64,000 nt of DNA from Flavobacterium sp. LC2016-23 (GCF_009674775.1 NZ_WKKE01000015.1:104794-168793); one strand, 5' to 3'; positions 1-8,820 are shown, counted from the stretch's first letter. Program-made: numbers and translations. The notes: generated by a model from the letters alone, not told the origin.

Positions 1-27
1 GAATACAAAGCTAAAATTCAAAAATAA
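1..27 (+). CDS. 3' end of an upstream prophage gene (partial)
   Basis: Frame 1 is open from the window edge and ends at TAA 25-27, two bases before the amidase start. Only eight codons are visible, so the product cannot be named. The tight spacing suggests that it belongs to the same rightward late operon. Confidence 0.4.
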   Translation, partial: EYKAKIQK

Positions 28-29
28 TT

Positions 30-443
30 ATGCCCAGAAATATAAAGTATATAGTCGTGCACTGTACAGCGACTTCTCAAAAAACGAGCATTAGCGCAAT
101 TCAAAGCTATTGGCAAAAGCAATTAGGCTGGAAAATGCCCGGCTATCACTTTATTGTTAAACCCGATGGTGAAATTGTTGAACTATTGTCAATTGACAAA
201 GTTTCAAACGGGGTTCAAGGCTTCAATAGTGTTTCGATTAACATCTCTTATATCGGAGGTGTGGATGAGAACAACAAACCAATTGATAACCGAACACCAG
301 CGCAAAAGGCATCGCTTTTAAAAAAGCTCAAAGAATTGAAATTAAAGTTTCCACTCGCAAAAATTCAAGGACACCGGGATTTTCCAAATGTTCATAAAGC
401 ATGTCCAAGTTTTGATGCTATCACAGAATTTAAACATTTATAA
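30..443 (+). CDS. Phage N-acetylmuramoyl-L-alanine amidase (endolysin)
   Basis: This is a 137-residue Amidase_2/PGRP-fold enzyme of the T7 lysozyme type, which cuts the bond between MurNAc and L-Ala in peptidoglycan. His11 (VHCTAT), His115 (GHRD) and Cys125 (KACPS) fit the three zinc ligands. Tyr39 and Lys123 fit the T7 catalytic Tyr and Lys. The length is usual for a single-domain phage amidase without a cell-wall-binding domain. It has no signal peptide, so release would need a holin. It is followed after 3 bp by a spanin-like gene, which makes a lysis pair. An alternative role as a tail-associated lysin is less likely given this neighbour. Confidence 0.9.
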   Translation: MPRNIKYIVVHCTATSQKTSISAIQSYWQKQLGWKMPGYHFIVKPDGEIVELLSIDKVSNGVQGFNSVSINISYIGGVDENNKPIDNRTPAQKASLLKKLKELKLKFPLAKIQGHRDFPNVHKACPSFDAITEFKHL

Positions 444-446
444 AAA

Positions 447-953
447 ATGAAAAGAATAAACATAACATTCAAATTTTTGCTGATTTGTACTGTAATTGTT
501 TTTTGTTTTTTGACTTCCTGTCGTTCTAAACGACAGGAAACTCAAAAAGTCGATACGATTATCGAAACAACGAAGGAAAAAACTGTGAGCTATAGAGACA
601 CGATTCTATACGCTCCAAAGTCAGAAACCAGTTTGAAGATTCCTGTATCCGACTTAACATTTAAACAGGATTTAAACAACGTTCAAAAGCCAAAAATCTT
701 TACACAGAAAAACGGCAATGCTACCGCTAAAATTGTGGTTGTACTGGATTCTATCGAGGTGACCGCAACATGTGACAGTCTGGCGCTTGCTGCCAAAATT
801 AAAAACAAGTTAGAGACAGAGTACAGGTTAAAAGAAGTTAATGATCAGATTAAAAAGGACACCAGTTCAGGCTGGACATTTTGGGATTTGATTATCGCTT
901 TCGTGGTCGGTTTTCTAGCCTGTTTTATCCTTAAATTTTTTAAAGTCGTATGA
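447..953 (+). CDS. Lipoprotein with C-terminal membrane helix, candidate unimolecular spanin
   Basis: The 168-residue protein starts with a lipoprotein signal (lipobox LTSC, Cys25). A charged, mostly periplasmic stretch follows, and one hydrophobic helix lies near the C-terminus (about residues 143-166, starting WTFWD). An outer-membrane lipid anchor plus an inner-membrane helix in one chain is the layout of u-spanins such as T1 gp11, which fuse the two membranes at the end of lysis. It sits directly behind the amidase and overlaps the sheath gene by 4 bp (ATGA). No sequence family was recognised, so the function rests on architecture and position. Confidence 0.6.
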   Translation: MKRINITFKFLLICTVIVFCFLTSCRSKRQETQKVDTIIETTKEKTVSYRDTILYAPKSETSLKIPVSDLTFKQDLNNVQKPKIFTQKNGNATAKIVVVLDSIEVTATCDSLALAAKIKNKLETEYRLKEVNDQIKKDTSSGWTFWDLIIAFVVGFLACFILKFFKVV

Positions 954-2125
954 GTTTACCAAATATAAAGTTTAATATTTCTAGCAGTGGTTTAGGACTA
1001 TTACAGGCCGACATTCAAAAAATACCTGGATTCGTTTTAACGGGTGCTACTGTGACAGGATCAAACAAAGTTACAGTTGGAACGTCTTATCAAATTTTTT
1101 CACTAGAAGAGGCGGTTAATTTAGGTATTGAAGAGACGGGAACAAATGCTTTTGCTTACAGCCATCTTAAAAGCTTTTATGATGAAGCTAAAAAAGGTGC
1201 TGAGTTATGGTTCATGCTAGTTCCTTCCACCATTACATTAGAAGATCAAGCGGATTTAACTAAGAGTTATGCAAAGAAATTGTTATCTGATGCATCCGGT
1301 AAAATTAGAATTTTAGGTCTCTTAAAGAAATCCGGCACTACTGAAACAATTACAAATGGCCTTGATAATGATACGCATTTGGCGGTTGTTAAAGCTCAGG
1401 CATTAGCACAAAATTTTAGCGATCGTTATTTTCCAGTGCGTGTTTTGATTTCAGGAAACAAATTTGACGGTCTTGTAGCAAATCTTAAAGATTACTCGAC
1501 AACTGATTACAATAAAGTTTCAATTCTAATCGCAAACAATGACGGTTCTAAAGAAGCTTCAATCGGTTTGGCATTGGGAAGATTGGCCAGCATTCCAACG
1601 CAAAGAAAGATAAGCCGTGTAAAAGACGGGGCTGTAGAACCTTTCGCTGCATACTTTACAAATGGTGAACCAATTTCTACATTGGATACTGCTTGGGATG
1701 CAATCGACACCAAAAATTACACTTTCTTAAGAAGTTTTGCTAATAAATCCGGATTCTATTTTACTGGAGACAAGACGTTGACCAAATCTACAGATGACTT
1801 TAATAGCCTTGCGCGGGGTTTGGTAATGGATGAAGCTATTTTAATTGCTTACACTACTCTTGTAGAAGAGCTTTCAGATGAAATTCCCGTGACTGAAACC
1901 GGAACGATCCACCCGGCAATTATCAAAGGATGGCAGAACTCAATCGAACGTCAAATAGACGGTCTTATGGTTGAACCCGGCAAACTTTCAGGAGTTAAAG
2001 CATTTATTGATGCAAATCAAGATGTATTAGTTTCAAATAACGTGGATGTTCAACTTCAATTATTACCTGTTGGATATTCAGATTTCATAACTGTGAACAT
2101 AGGATTCACAACAACACTTGAATAA
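950..2125 (+). CDS. Contractile tail sheath-like protein (DUF2586 type)
   Basis: The 391-residue protein resembles the DUF2586 group found in Bacteroidota Mu-like prophages, which fills the place of the tail sheath (Mu gpL). It has no signal peptide or membrane segment. It is followed by the tube gene with a one-base overlap (TAATG), the sheath-then-tube order seen in Mu and P2. The family call is from recognition of the sequence and the gene order, not from a search. If it is right, the particle has a contractile tail. Confidence 0.7.
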   Translation: MSLPNIKFNISSSGLGLLQADIQKIPGFVLTGATVTGSNKVTVGTSYQIFSLEEAVNLGIEETGTNAFAYSHLKSFYDEAKKGAELWFMLVPSTITLEDQADLTKSYAKKLLSDASGKIRILGLLKKSGTTETITNGLDNDTHLAVVKAQALAQNFSDRYFPVRVLISGNKFDGLVANLKDYSTTDYNKVSILIANNDGSKEASIGLALGRLASIPTQRKISRVKDGAVEPFAAYFTNGEPISTLDTAWDAIDTKNYTFLRSFANKSGFYFTGDKTLTKSTDDFNSLARGLVMDEAILIAYTTLVEELSDEIPVTETGTIHPAIIKGWQNSIERQIDGLMVEPGKLSGVKAFIDANQDVLVSNNVDVQLQLLPVGYSDFITVNIGFTTTLE

Positions 2126-2541
2126 TGGCAGATTATAGTAGTAAAAATTATTCTTGGAACGATATTTCTATTGCGCTTGGCGGTAGAATTATTGAAGGCG
2201 TGGACGAAGTTGAGTACACCGCTAAACAGGAAAAAACGGTTTTACGTGGACGTGGAACAATAGGTCATAAAATCGTCCGAGGAAATAAAGATTTTGAGGG
2301 CAAAATCGTCTTATGGCAAAGTGAAGTTGAGGCCATGATTAAAGATGCACCCAACAATGATATTCTAGCTTTAAACTTCGATATCATTTGGAGTTTTACC
2401 CCAAATGATGGTGGCGCAACTGTGACAGATGTACTTGTAAGTTGTGAGGTAAAGGAATATAAGAAAGGAATGAAACAAGGCGATCAAAACATGCTAGTAG
2501 AATTACCGATTATTTTCTTAGACATTAAGCATCAACAATAA
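2125..2541 (+). CDS. Phage tail tube protein
   Basis: This 138-residue protein is of the size of Mu gpM/P2 FII tube subunits. It has an alternating polar and hydrophobic pattern with a central stretch around VLRGRGTIGHKIVRGNK, and no membrane segment. It lies directly after the sheath and before the chaperone pair, the standard position of the tube gene. An intrinsic terminator follows at 2563-2596, which could raise the dose of sheath and tube over later genes. Confidence 0.7.
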   Translation: MADYSSKNYSWNDISIALGGRIIEGVDEVEYTAKQEKTVLRGRGTIGHKIVRGNKDFEGKIVLWQSEVEAMIKDAPNNDILALNFDIIWSFTPNDGGATVTDVLVSCEVKEYKKGMKQGDQNMLVELPIIFLDIKHQQ

Positions 2542-2562
2542 GATACACATTCTCAAATATTC

Positions 2563-2600
2563 AAAAACCATTCTTTATCTATAAAGAATGGTTTTTTTTA
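2563..2600 (+). terminator. Intrinsic terminator inside the tail operon
   Basis: The arms at 2563-2578 and 2581-2596 are complementary over 16 bp. The right arm ends in a long T-run (2592-2599). The hairpin lies between the tube gene and the chaperone gene. Confidence 0.8.
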
Positions 2601-2613
2601 AAACTAAAAAGCA

Positions 2614-3207
2614 ATGAAAACAACAGAATCAAAACCAGCAATTGACGAAACTATAAAATTAAAGGTCGTAATCGACGAAAAACAAATTAGCGAATGGAAA
2701 GCTAAGTTTGGCGGAGTTTACGAATTACCTGTAGAAGACAAAACGGCCTATCTGAGAGAGCCAACAATGAAAGATTACAGACGTGCATTTAATGCGATGT
2801 CAAACGGAGATCTTGCATTTGGAGAAGAATTAATAACCTGTTTATTTATCGGAGGAGATGAAGAAATAAAAACCAATGATGAATATTTTTTTCCTGCAAG
2901 AAAAGAAATTCGTGATTTCTTCAATTATGATGAAGCGGAAATTCAATCAGAAGGAAATAATTCCATTATTACTATCGGTGAATTTAAGTGCAAAGTCAGA
3001 ATCATTACACGTAATGATATAAAAATTGCCGAAAAGAAAAACCCAAGCGGTAAAGCCTTTGTAACTCAGGAAAAGTTGTTCGAAGCAATCTGTATCGAGA
3101 AAGATGAAGTTTTTAATGATAGAGATAATGCTTCCATAAGAATGCCATTATTTCAGGCGATTGAAAAATTGCAAAACAAAAAAGTTGCTTCGCTAAAAAA
3201 GCTTTAG
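2614..3207 (+). CDS. Tail assembly chaperone, short form (G-like)
   Basis: The 197-residue protein sits between the tube and tape measure genes, the place of lambda gpG, P2 gpE and Mu gp41. It begins MKTTESKPAID and ends just after an A AAA AAG slippery heptamer. Such proteins coat the tape measure protein during tail assembly and are not kept in the virion. The identity rests on position, size and the frameshift signal, because these chaperones diverge fast. Some 60% of the chain is charged or polar and there is no export signal. The long form is listed separately. Confidence 0.7.
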   Translation: MKTTESKPAIDETIKLKVVIDEKQISEWKAKFGGVYELPVEDKTAYLREPTMKDYRRAFNAMSNGDLAFGEELITCLFIGGDEEIKTNDEYFFPARKEIRDFFNYDEAEIQSEGNNSIITIGEFKCKVRIITRNDIKIAEKKNPSGKAFVTQEKLFEAICIEKDEVFNDRDNASIRMPLFQAIEKLQNKKVASLKKL

Positions 3208-3425
3208 ACGAGGCGGTCATTGATAGAAATGACGCCTCATCCTTCGATTTTGTTCACACAAATAAAGAAGGAACAATGTCTTTAAAAATTAGGCTTCTGG
3301 ATGCCTACTTAAAGTATTACATGCACATTAGAAATCCGCATAAATTGAGTGATCGATCTTGGTGTGAAGAGGTTCAGAACCTTCATTATATAAGAACAAA
3401 AGAAAAAGAAAATTCACAAGTATGA
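2614..3425 (+). CDS. Tail assembly chaperone, -1 frameshift fusion (GT-like)
   Basis: The heptamer A AAA AAG at 3195-3201 is in phase with the G-like frame (codons 3196-3198 and 3199-3201). A -1 slip continues from 3201 (A-L-D-E-A-V-I-D) through 74 more codons to TGA 3423-3425. That gives a product of about 270 residues. The extension has no other use and its stop overlaps the tape measure ATG (ATGA, 3422-3425). A stem-loop begins 8 nt after the heptamer. This matches the conserved G/GT, E/E' and Mu gp41/42 frameshift arrangement of tailed phages. Confidence 0.75.
3195..3238 (+). promoter_or_regulatory. Programmed -1 ribosomal frameshift signal
   Basis: The slippery heptamer A AAA AAG is at 3195-3201. 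After an 8-nt spacer, the arms 3210-3221 and 3228-3238 form an 11-bp stem with one bulged G and a 6-nt loop (GATAGA). Heptamer phase, spacer length and stem are all as expected for bacterial -1 frameshifting. Confidence 0.75.
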
Positions 3426-5254
3426 ACGCCTACACATTTATTGTAAACTTAAGAAACTATGCAAGCAATGCGCTTAATCAGATAGCAACGTCAGTTGGTC
3501 ATACCATCAACAATGTTAGAGGTTTAAACAATAACCTTAATCAGGTTCAGGCAACATCATCAAGTCTTTCCGGTACGCTTAATAAACTGAAAGGTATAAT
3601 AACCAGCGTCTTTGCGTTAACGGCCATTTGGTCGTTTACTAATAAGGTTATTGAAGCCCGGGCGGAATATGAAAAATTCAATGCCGTCTTAACGAATACC
3701 TTTCAATCTGATAAAGTTGGAGCTGCAGCTTTATATATGTTAAATGATTTCGCAGCTAAAACACCGTTTGCATTGAATGAACTTACGGGTTCATTTGTAA
3801 AGCTTGTCAACCGGGGTGTTTTACCCACACAGGCCGAACTTAAAAATCTGGGCGATTTAGCCTCTTCACAAGGAAAAGGTTTTGATCAGCTAACTGAAGC
3901 GATGCTCGATGCCCAAACAGGTGAATTTGAGAGGTTAAAAGAATTTGGTATTAAGGCCAGTAAAAGCGGTGATATGGTAAAGCTATCTTTTAAAGGCGTC
4001 ACGAAGGAAGTTAAAAACAATTCAGATGCCATTACAGAAGCTTTACTACAATACGGACAAATGAAAGGCGTGGCCGGATCGATGGAAGCCGTATCAAAAA
4101 CATTAGGCGGGAAAATTTCAAATCTTGGTGATCAGTGGAATACCTTTTTAGTTGCTATCGGTGGCGAATCAGGGGAAATTTTCACAGGGGCACTAACAAT
4201 TCTAAGTGTTGGCTTAGCTTTTTTAAGTGACAATTTAGCTTATATCTCAGAATGGTTCTCAATACTTTTTGAAATGATACGACCTGTAATAATATCGTTA
4301 AGTGAATTTGTAAGAGTGGCCTTTGGAATAAACGACGCTAGTGACGCTCTTGGAATATTTGGAAATGTCATGATCGGTATTTTGCTGGGAATTGACTGGT
4401 TGACAACCGGATTGCGAACTGTAATTGATATTCTAACTCCTTTCGCTCGTGAAATTATAATATTAACATCCGCTTGGTGGCTCTGGAACAATGCTATTGG
4501 TGTGTTTAATGCCTTAATGCTTGTAAACCCGGTTACTTGGATTGTGTTGGGTATTATGGCTCTTATTGTAGTCATTGGAATGGTTATGAAGTACACCAGT
4601 GGTTGGGGTGAAAGCTGGCAACATACGGTCAAAGGTGCGGGTTTTGTATGGCAGACATTCACTGATTATGCAAAATTAGGTTTCATTTCATTAATTAACA
4701 GTGTAATGATTGGTATTGATAAAATAAAACTTGGTTGGTATAAATTCAAAGATGCCGTTGGCATGGGCGATTCAACCGAAAATCAGAAAATGATCGCTCA
4801 GATTGCTGGAGATGTTGAAGCAAGAAAAAAAGCGATCACTGACGGTTACAAAAAAATGGTTGACAGTGCCTCGAAAGCTAAGAATGAATTTAGTCAGGTA
4901 GGAATAAAAGTTGACACCAACGGAATTAAAAGAGATTTCCAAGCTCTAAAGGATAGGTTTAGTAATGCCGGAGCAAAGAAAAACGGAGGCACTGCTGCCT
5001 ATGATGATTATTTGTCTAAAAACAAAGGTCTTGCGGGTGCTGCCGGAAAAGGTCAGGATTCAAAGGACAAAAAAGACACTATTGTTTCCGGTGGTTCTAA
5101 AATGACACACATAACGATAAACATCGGAAAGCTTCAGGACGATACTAAAATATTTGTGGAAAATACTGAAAAAGGTCTTGAGAGTTTAGGAGAAAAAGTT
5201 CAGGAAATGTTACTCAGGGCGGTTAACAGTGTAAATCAAATGCAAACAGACTAA
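3422..5254 (+). CDS. Tape measure protein
   Basis: The 610-residue protein follows the frameshifted chaperone, as tape measure proteins do. The first 250 residues resemble the conserved tape-measure N-domain (segments TPFALNELTGSFVKLV and LTEAMLDAQTGEFERLKEF). Several hydrophobic segments lie at about 255-390, and the C-terminal part is helical and polar. The protein sets tail length; at about 0.15 nm per residue it predicts a tail near 90 nm. It overlaps the previous frame by 4 bp and the next gene by 1 bp, which points to coupled translation. Confidence 0.85.
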   Translation: MNAYTFIVNLRNYASNALNQIATSVGHTINNVRGLNNNLNQVQATSSSLSGTLNKLKGIITSVFALTAIWSFTNKVIEARAEYEKFNAVLTNTFQSDKVGAAALYMLNDFAAKTPFALNELTGSFVKLVNRGVLPTQAELKNLGDLASSQGKGFDQLTEAMLDAQTGEFERLKEFGIKASKSGDMVKLSFKGVTKEVKNNSDAITEALLQYGQMKGVAGSMEAVSKTLGGKISNLGDQWNTFLVAIGGESGEIFTGALTILSVGLAFLSDNLAYISEWFSILFEMIRPVIISLSEFVRVAFGINDASDALGIFGNVMIGILLGIDWLTTGLRTVIDILTPFAREIIILTSAWWLWNNAIGVFNALMLVNPVTWIVLGIMALIVVIGMVMKYTSGWGESWQHTVKGAGFVWQTFTDYAKLGFISLINSVMIGIDKIKLGWYKFKDAVGMGDSTENQKMIAQIAGDVEARKKAITDGYKKMVDSASKAKNEFSQVGIKVDTNGIKRDFQALKDRFSNAGAKKNGGTAAYDDYLSKNKGLAGAAGKGQDSKDKKDTIVSGGSKMTHITINIGKLQDDTKIFVENTEKGLESLGEKVQEMLLRAVNSVNQMQTD

Positions 5255-5853
5255 TGGCTCAGTTTAATATAAAGGAAATACTTATAAGGGCTGCATTAGA
5301 CTATGTTGGCCCACATTTCCCGGACTGGTGGAAAAAGAACAAACAAAAGTATGGTTTGCCGGATTTGAGTGCTATAAACTCGAAACAACTTTTAGGAGCA
5401 AAATATTTCATGCAATTGAAATTATCCTATAAAGGTCAGGTTTTTATGTTGCCAAATGAGCCTTTGGTTTCTATTGGTTTGACAAAGACAATTGTTAAAA
5501 CTGTCACTGTTGGAAAATACAAAAAAGGAACTGTAAAAGAGTATATCAATACAGATGATTATATAATCTCAATTAAAGGTGTTTGTGTCGATAAGTATGA
5601 TCCGGAAATCTATCCTTCGGATCAAGTGAAATCGTTAAATGAATTAGTAGATATCAACGATGCGCTGCAAGTCGAGGAAAACGCCTTTTTTGAGCTTTTC
5701 GGAATCAGAAGCATAGTAATTGAAGATATTCAATTTGATGAAATGATAGGTGAATCCGGAATGCAGAAATACACAATGAAAGCAATTAGTGACACCGATT
5801 TCTTTGCGGATTTAAACGAAAAAGACAAAACAAAAATTAATCTACTGGCATAA
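5254..5853 (+). CDS. DUF6046-like phage tail protein
   Basis: The 199-residue protein resembles DUF6046 proteins of Bacteroidota phages (hydrophobic core KYFMQLKLSYKGQVFMLP, later IRSIVIEDIQFDE). It lies between tape measure and hub, the place of Mu gp43 (gpN). In Mu and P2 that position holds a protein joining tube and baseplate. Starts and stops overlap by one base on both sides. The role is inferred from position only. Confidence 0.6.
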   Translation: MAQFNIKEILIRAALDYVGPHFPDWWKKNKQKYGLPDLSAINSKQLLGAKYFMQLKLSYKGQVFMLPNEPLVSIGLTKTIVKTVTVGKYKKGTVKEYINTDDYIISIKGVCVDKYDPEIYPSDQVKSLNELVDINDALQVEENAFFELFGIRSIVIEDIQFDEMIGESGMQKYTMKAISDTDFFADLNEKDKTKINLLA

Positions 5854-6818
5854 TGTTTATACTCGAGGGAAAGGCTGAAATAGGCGATTTTGTTTTTAAT
5901 GCAGTCAATGATATTGAAATTACAAAATCAGTTGAAGACATGGGAGACACTGCTATTATTAAACTCCCTACTCGTTTTAAAGTTAAACAAAACGGTGAAC
6001 AGAAATATACTGAAAATGCCATTAAAGTCGGTGATCCGGTTAAGATCACTTTAGGCTATGAAGGTAAATATTCAGGTGTTGAATTTGTAGGTTACGTCAA
6101 AAAGATAAGCCCAAAAATTCCTTTAGAAATACATTGCGAAGATGCCATTTGGTTACTAAGACGTAAAAACATTACCAAGACTTGGGAAAAAACAAACATG
6201 AAGGAAATACTTCAGGAAGTTGTAAAAGATACTCCAGTTCAATTAGATGAGAGAATTCCAGATGTCCAGCTGAATAAATGGATTATCAAAAATGCTAATG
6301 GAACGCAAGTTTTAGAAAGTCTTAAAAAGGACTTATTAATGTCTGTTTTTATTACAGATGATGGAAAGCTCTATTGCGGCTTACAGCAGCTAACCAACAT
6401 CGGGCAAACAGTGGTTTATGATTTGAATTTTAACCTGGTCGAAAACAGCCTTGAATTTAAGAGCAAGGAAGACCGGAAAATTAAAATTAAATACACTTAC
6501 ATCGATGCTGCCAATAAAAGACAAAGCATTGAGGTTGGTGATCCTGATGGCGAACAAAGAGAATACCATACATCTGTAATATCAGATATGAAAAAGCTTG
6601 AAGAAATGGCGAAAGCCGAAATTGAAAAGTTGAAGTATGACGGGTTTGATGGTGATGTAACAAGTTTTTTAATACCGTTTGCAACCCGTGGAATGAAGGC
6701 AAAATTTATAGATAGCGAACATCCTAACCGGGAAGGTAACTATTTTATAAAGAAAGTCGTCACCACTTTCGGAACTGGAGGCGCAAGAAGAAAAGTAACT
6801 ATAGGAGGTCGTTTATAA
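5853..6818 (+). CDS. Baseplate hub protein (gpD/gp44-like)
   Basis: The 321-residue protein has the outline of hub proteins of the P2 gpD/Mu gp44/VgrG group: a beta-rich first half including EFVGYVKKISPKIPLEIHCE, then a second domain. It follows the DUF6046-like protein and precedes the spike, as in Mu. It would form the trimeric centre of the baseplate at the end of the tube. The family call is by recognition and synteny. Confidence 0.65.
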   Translation: MFILEGKAEIGDFVFNAVNDIEITKSVEDMGDTAIIKLPTRFKVKQNGEQKYTENAIKVGDPVKITLGYEGKYSGVEFVGYVKKISPKIPLEIHCEDAIWLLRRKNITKTWEKTNMKEILQEVVKDTPVQLDERIPDVQLNKWIIKNANGTQVLESLKKDLLMSVFITDDGKLYCGLQQLTNIGQTVVYDLNFNLVENSLEFKSKEDRKIKIKYTYIDAANKRQSIEVGDPDGEQREYHTSVISDMKKLEEMAKAEIEKLKYDGFDGDVTSFLIPFATRGMKAKFIDSEHPNREGNYFIKKVVTTFGTGGARRKVTIGGRL

Positions 6819-7321
6819 TGGAAAAACAATTACAAGATGCTTTTAGAAACCTTCGAAAAAGAGACGTTGATACTTTTCCGGGAACTGTAATCGCGGTCGA
6901 TAAAACCAAAGGAACGTGTATTGTTTCAGACGATCAGATTGAATATACAGACGTGCGATTGTCTTCTGTAATTGATGGAAAGGAAAACAAATTTTTTCTG
7001 TTTCCAGCTGTCGGCAGTTCGGTTTTAGTTAGTCCTATTCAGGAAGATCTTAAAAAATTATATGTCGAAGCCTATTCTGAAATTGAAAGTTTAGATCTCA
7101 ATGTTAAAACAGTTCAATTTCGAATTACTGAATCAGGTTTTTTATTAAAAAAAGAAAATGAGACATTGAAAAGTCTGGTTTCTGACTTATTAACCGCTGT
7201 TGAACAAATGAAATTTTTGGTCACGACAACGGGTGGAACTGGAAACACTACCACATTAGTAAATGCAGCACAATTTTCCAGTGTTAAAGATAGGTTTAAT
7301 CAGTTTTTAAATGATGTTTAA
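6818..7321 (+). CDS. Baseplate spike/assembly protein (gpV/gp45-like)
   Basis: The 167-residue protein has an N-terminal segment (FPGTVIAVDKTKGTCIV then VRLSSVIDG and FLFPAVGSSVLVSP) like the OB-fold of phage spike proteins. A shorter C-terminal repeat-like tail follows. It lies right after the hub, as Mu gp45 does. The spike trimer would pierce the outer membrane during contraction. Confidence 0.6.
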   Translation: MEKQLQDAFRNLRKRDVDTFPGTVIAVDKTKGTCIVSDDQIEYTDVRLSSVIDGKENKFFLFPAVGSSVLVSPIQEDLKKLYVEAYSEIESLDLNVKTVQFRITESGFLLKKENETLKSLVSDLLTAVEQMKFLVTTTGGTGNTTTLVNAAQFSSVKDRFNQFLNDV

Positions 7322-7711
7322 ATGAAAGAAGTAATATTAAATGTATCCGCATTTATCGCAACAATAGGCAGTACCGGGTATTTTACATTTCTCTTTACAA
7401 GAGCTAAAAATAGACAGGATGTTGAAAAGTTAAAAATTGAAATAGTTCAAGCGCAAAAGGCTGCCATATCAACTGAAATTGATAACGATATCAAATTATC
7501 CGGTCATTACAAAGAGATCTTAGATGACCTTAAACAACGATATGAGTATAGATACAAAGAATTTGAAGACATACTGAATCGTAAGATCTCAATGCTCGAA
7601 GAGGAATTAAAGTTAAAGGATCGAAAGATCAGACTTCAACAGCTCGAAATAACTCAGTTAAAAAAGGAAAACCAACAATTAAGAAGTCATGCAATCAACA
7701 GTTCTACATAA
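7322..7711 (+). CDS. Membrane-anchored coiled-coil protein of the tail/lysis operon
   Basis: The 129-residue protein has one N-terminal hydrophobic helix (about residues 5-26). A long coiled coil rich in Lys and Glu follows (about 30-125, for example YKEILDDLKQRYEYRYKEF). It starts directly after the spike stop codon and overlaps the next gene by 23 bp. The shape would fit an inner-membrane i-spanin or a holin-associated protein, but it sits inside the baseplate genes. No family was recognised. Confidence 0.5.
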   Translation: MKEVILNVSAFIATIGSTGYFTFLFTRAKNRQDVEKLKIEIVQAQKAAISTEIDNDIKLSGHYKEILDDLKQRYEYRYKEFEDILNRKISMLEEELKLKDRKIRLQQLEITQLKKENQQLRSHAINSST

Positions 7712-7979
7712 TCAAAATTTATTTGACATATCCCTTCAGGTCAACGGAAATGTGCTAACTGTTTTTGAATTGGCTTTATTAAATGGAATATCACCAACAG
7801 ATAACATTAATCCTGCTCAAAAATTGGAAGTTGTAAAAAGTGAACTGATAGTTCAGGAAGTAGTTGACTATTTTATTAATAAGCAACATGTAATTGCAAC
7901 AGGAGGAGTTGATGGGCTGGAAGTGCGTCCAACCGGAATAGGTTATATGATAATTGGTAATGATTTTATAGTAGGTTAA
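7689..7979 (+). CDS. Small LysM-like tail protein (gpX-like)
   Basis: The 96-residue protein has an N-terminal stretch (DISLQVNGNVLTVFELALLN ... NINPAQKLEV) that looks like a LysM-type motif, as in tail protein X of P2. A short hydrophobic C-terminus follows. The start overlaps the coiled-coil gene by 23 bp. It stands just before the baseplate J gene, where Mu has the gp25-like wedge gene gp46, so it could also be a wedge protein. Confidence 0.45.
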   Translation: MQSTVLHNQNLFDISLQVNGNVLTVFELALLNGISPTDNINPAQKLEVVKSELIVQEVVDYFINKQHVIATGGVDGLEVRPTGIGYMIIGNDFIVG

Positions 7980-7980
7980 A

Positions 7981-8820
7981 ATGGCAAGACAAATAGAAAT
8001 AATTCAGAAAGAAATTTTAGATAGTATTGCTTCAGATGAAAATTTAGCAGCTATGAATTCCACAAGTAAGGTCGCTTTTTATCGTCTGATTACTTATATC
8101 GTAGCTTTTTCAGCATGGACTTTAGAAAAGCTTTTTGACATTCACAAAAAGGAGATTGACACAGCAATTTACGAACAAAAATCAGGTAGACCGTCTTGGT
8201 ATAAAAACATGGCATTAGCTTTTCAACATGGTTTTGATTTAGTAGTAGATACCGACAAATTTGATAATACAGGATACACAGACGATCAGATTGAAGCGTC
8301 AAAAATTATACAATATTGTTCGGTTAAAGAATCAGCAGAAAGTAATCGATTAATAATCAAAGTGGCCAGCGAGCATGACGATTTATTGACACCATTAACT
8401 GATATAGAAATCACAAGTTTCACACAATATCTGAATGAAATAAAATACGCTGGTGTTAAAATCAATGTTGTAAATAATCCGGCTGATTTGTTACGATTGG
8501 ATATGGACATCTATATAGATGTTTTGGTGATTGATGAAAACGGGAATAGTATCGTTAATGGAGGAAAGCCTGTCGAAAATGCTATTAAAAGCTACATGAA
8601 ATCCTTGCCTTTTGATGGTGAATTAGTGATTAATGATCTCATTGAAAAATTAAGAGCTGTGGATGGTGTAATTAATGCACATATCAAAACAGCCGAATCA
8701 AGCTATTACGACACATTGACTGTGGCTTATTTGCCATTTGCTCCAATAAATGTAAAAACTATACCTGTTGCGGGGTACTTTGAAATAGTAAATTTTGATA
8801 ATGTGAGTTATGTGGTATAA
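7981..8820 (+). CDS. Baseplate J-like protein (wedge)
   Basis: The 279-residue protein has the outline of baseplate J proteins (P2 gpJ/Mu gp47): a helical N-terminus, a repeated beta region and a C-terminal domain containing VINDLIEKLRAVDGVINAHI. It would build the baseplate ring around the hub. It follows the small LysM-like gene and overlaps the next gene by 11 bp. Confidence 0.65.
   Translation: MARQIEIIQKEILDSIASDENLAAMNSTSKVAFYRLITYIVAFSAWTLEKLFDIHKKEIDTAIYEQKSGRPSWYKNMALAFQHGFDLVVDTDKFDNTGYTDDQIEASKIIQYCSVKESAESNRLIIKVASEHDDLLTPLTDIEITSFTQYLNEIKYAGVKINVVNNPADLLRLDMDIYIDVLVIDENGNSIVNGGKPVENAIKSYMKSLPFDGELVINDLIEKLRAVDGVINAHIKTAESSYYDTLTVAYLPFAPINVKTIPVAGYFEIVNFDNVSYVV

Noticed and set aside
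4240..4662. Minus-strand open frame of 140 codons inside the tape measure gene
   Set aside because: It is antisense to the hydrophobic part of the tape measure protein and has no independent signals.
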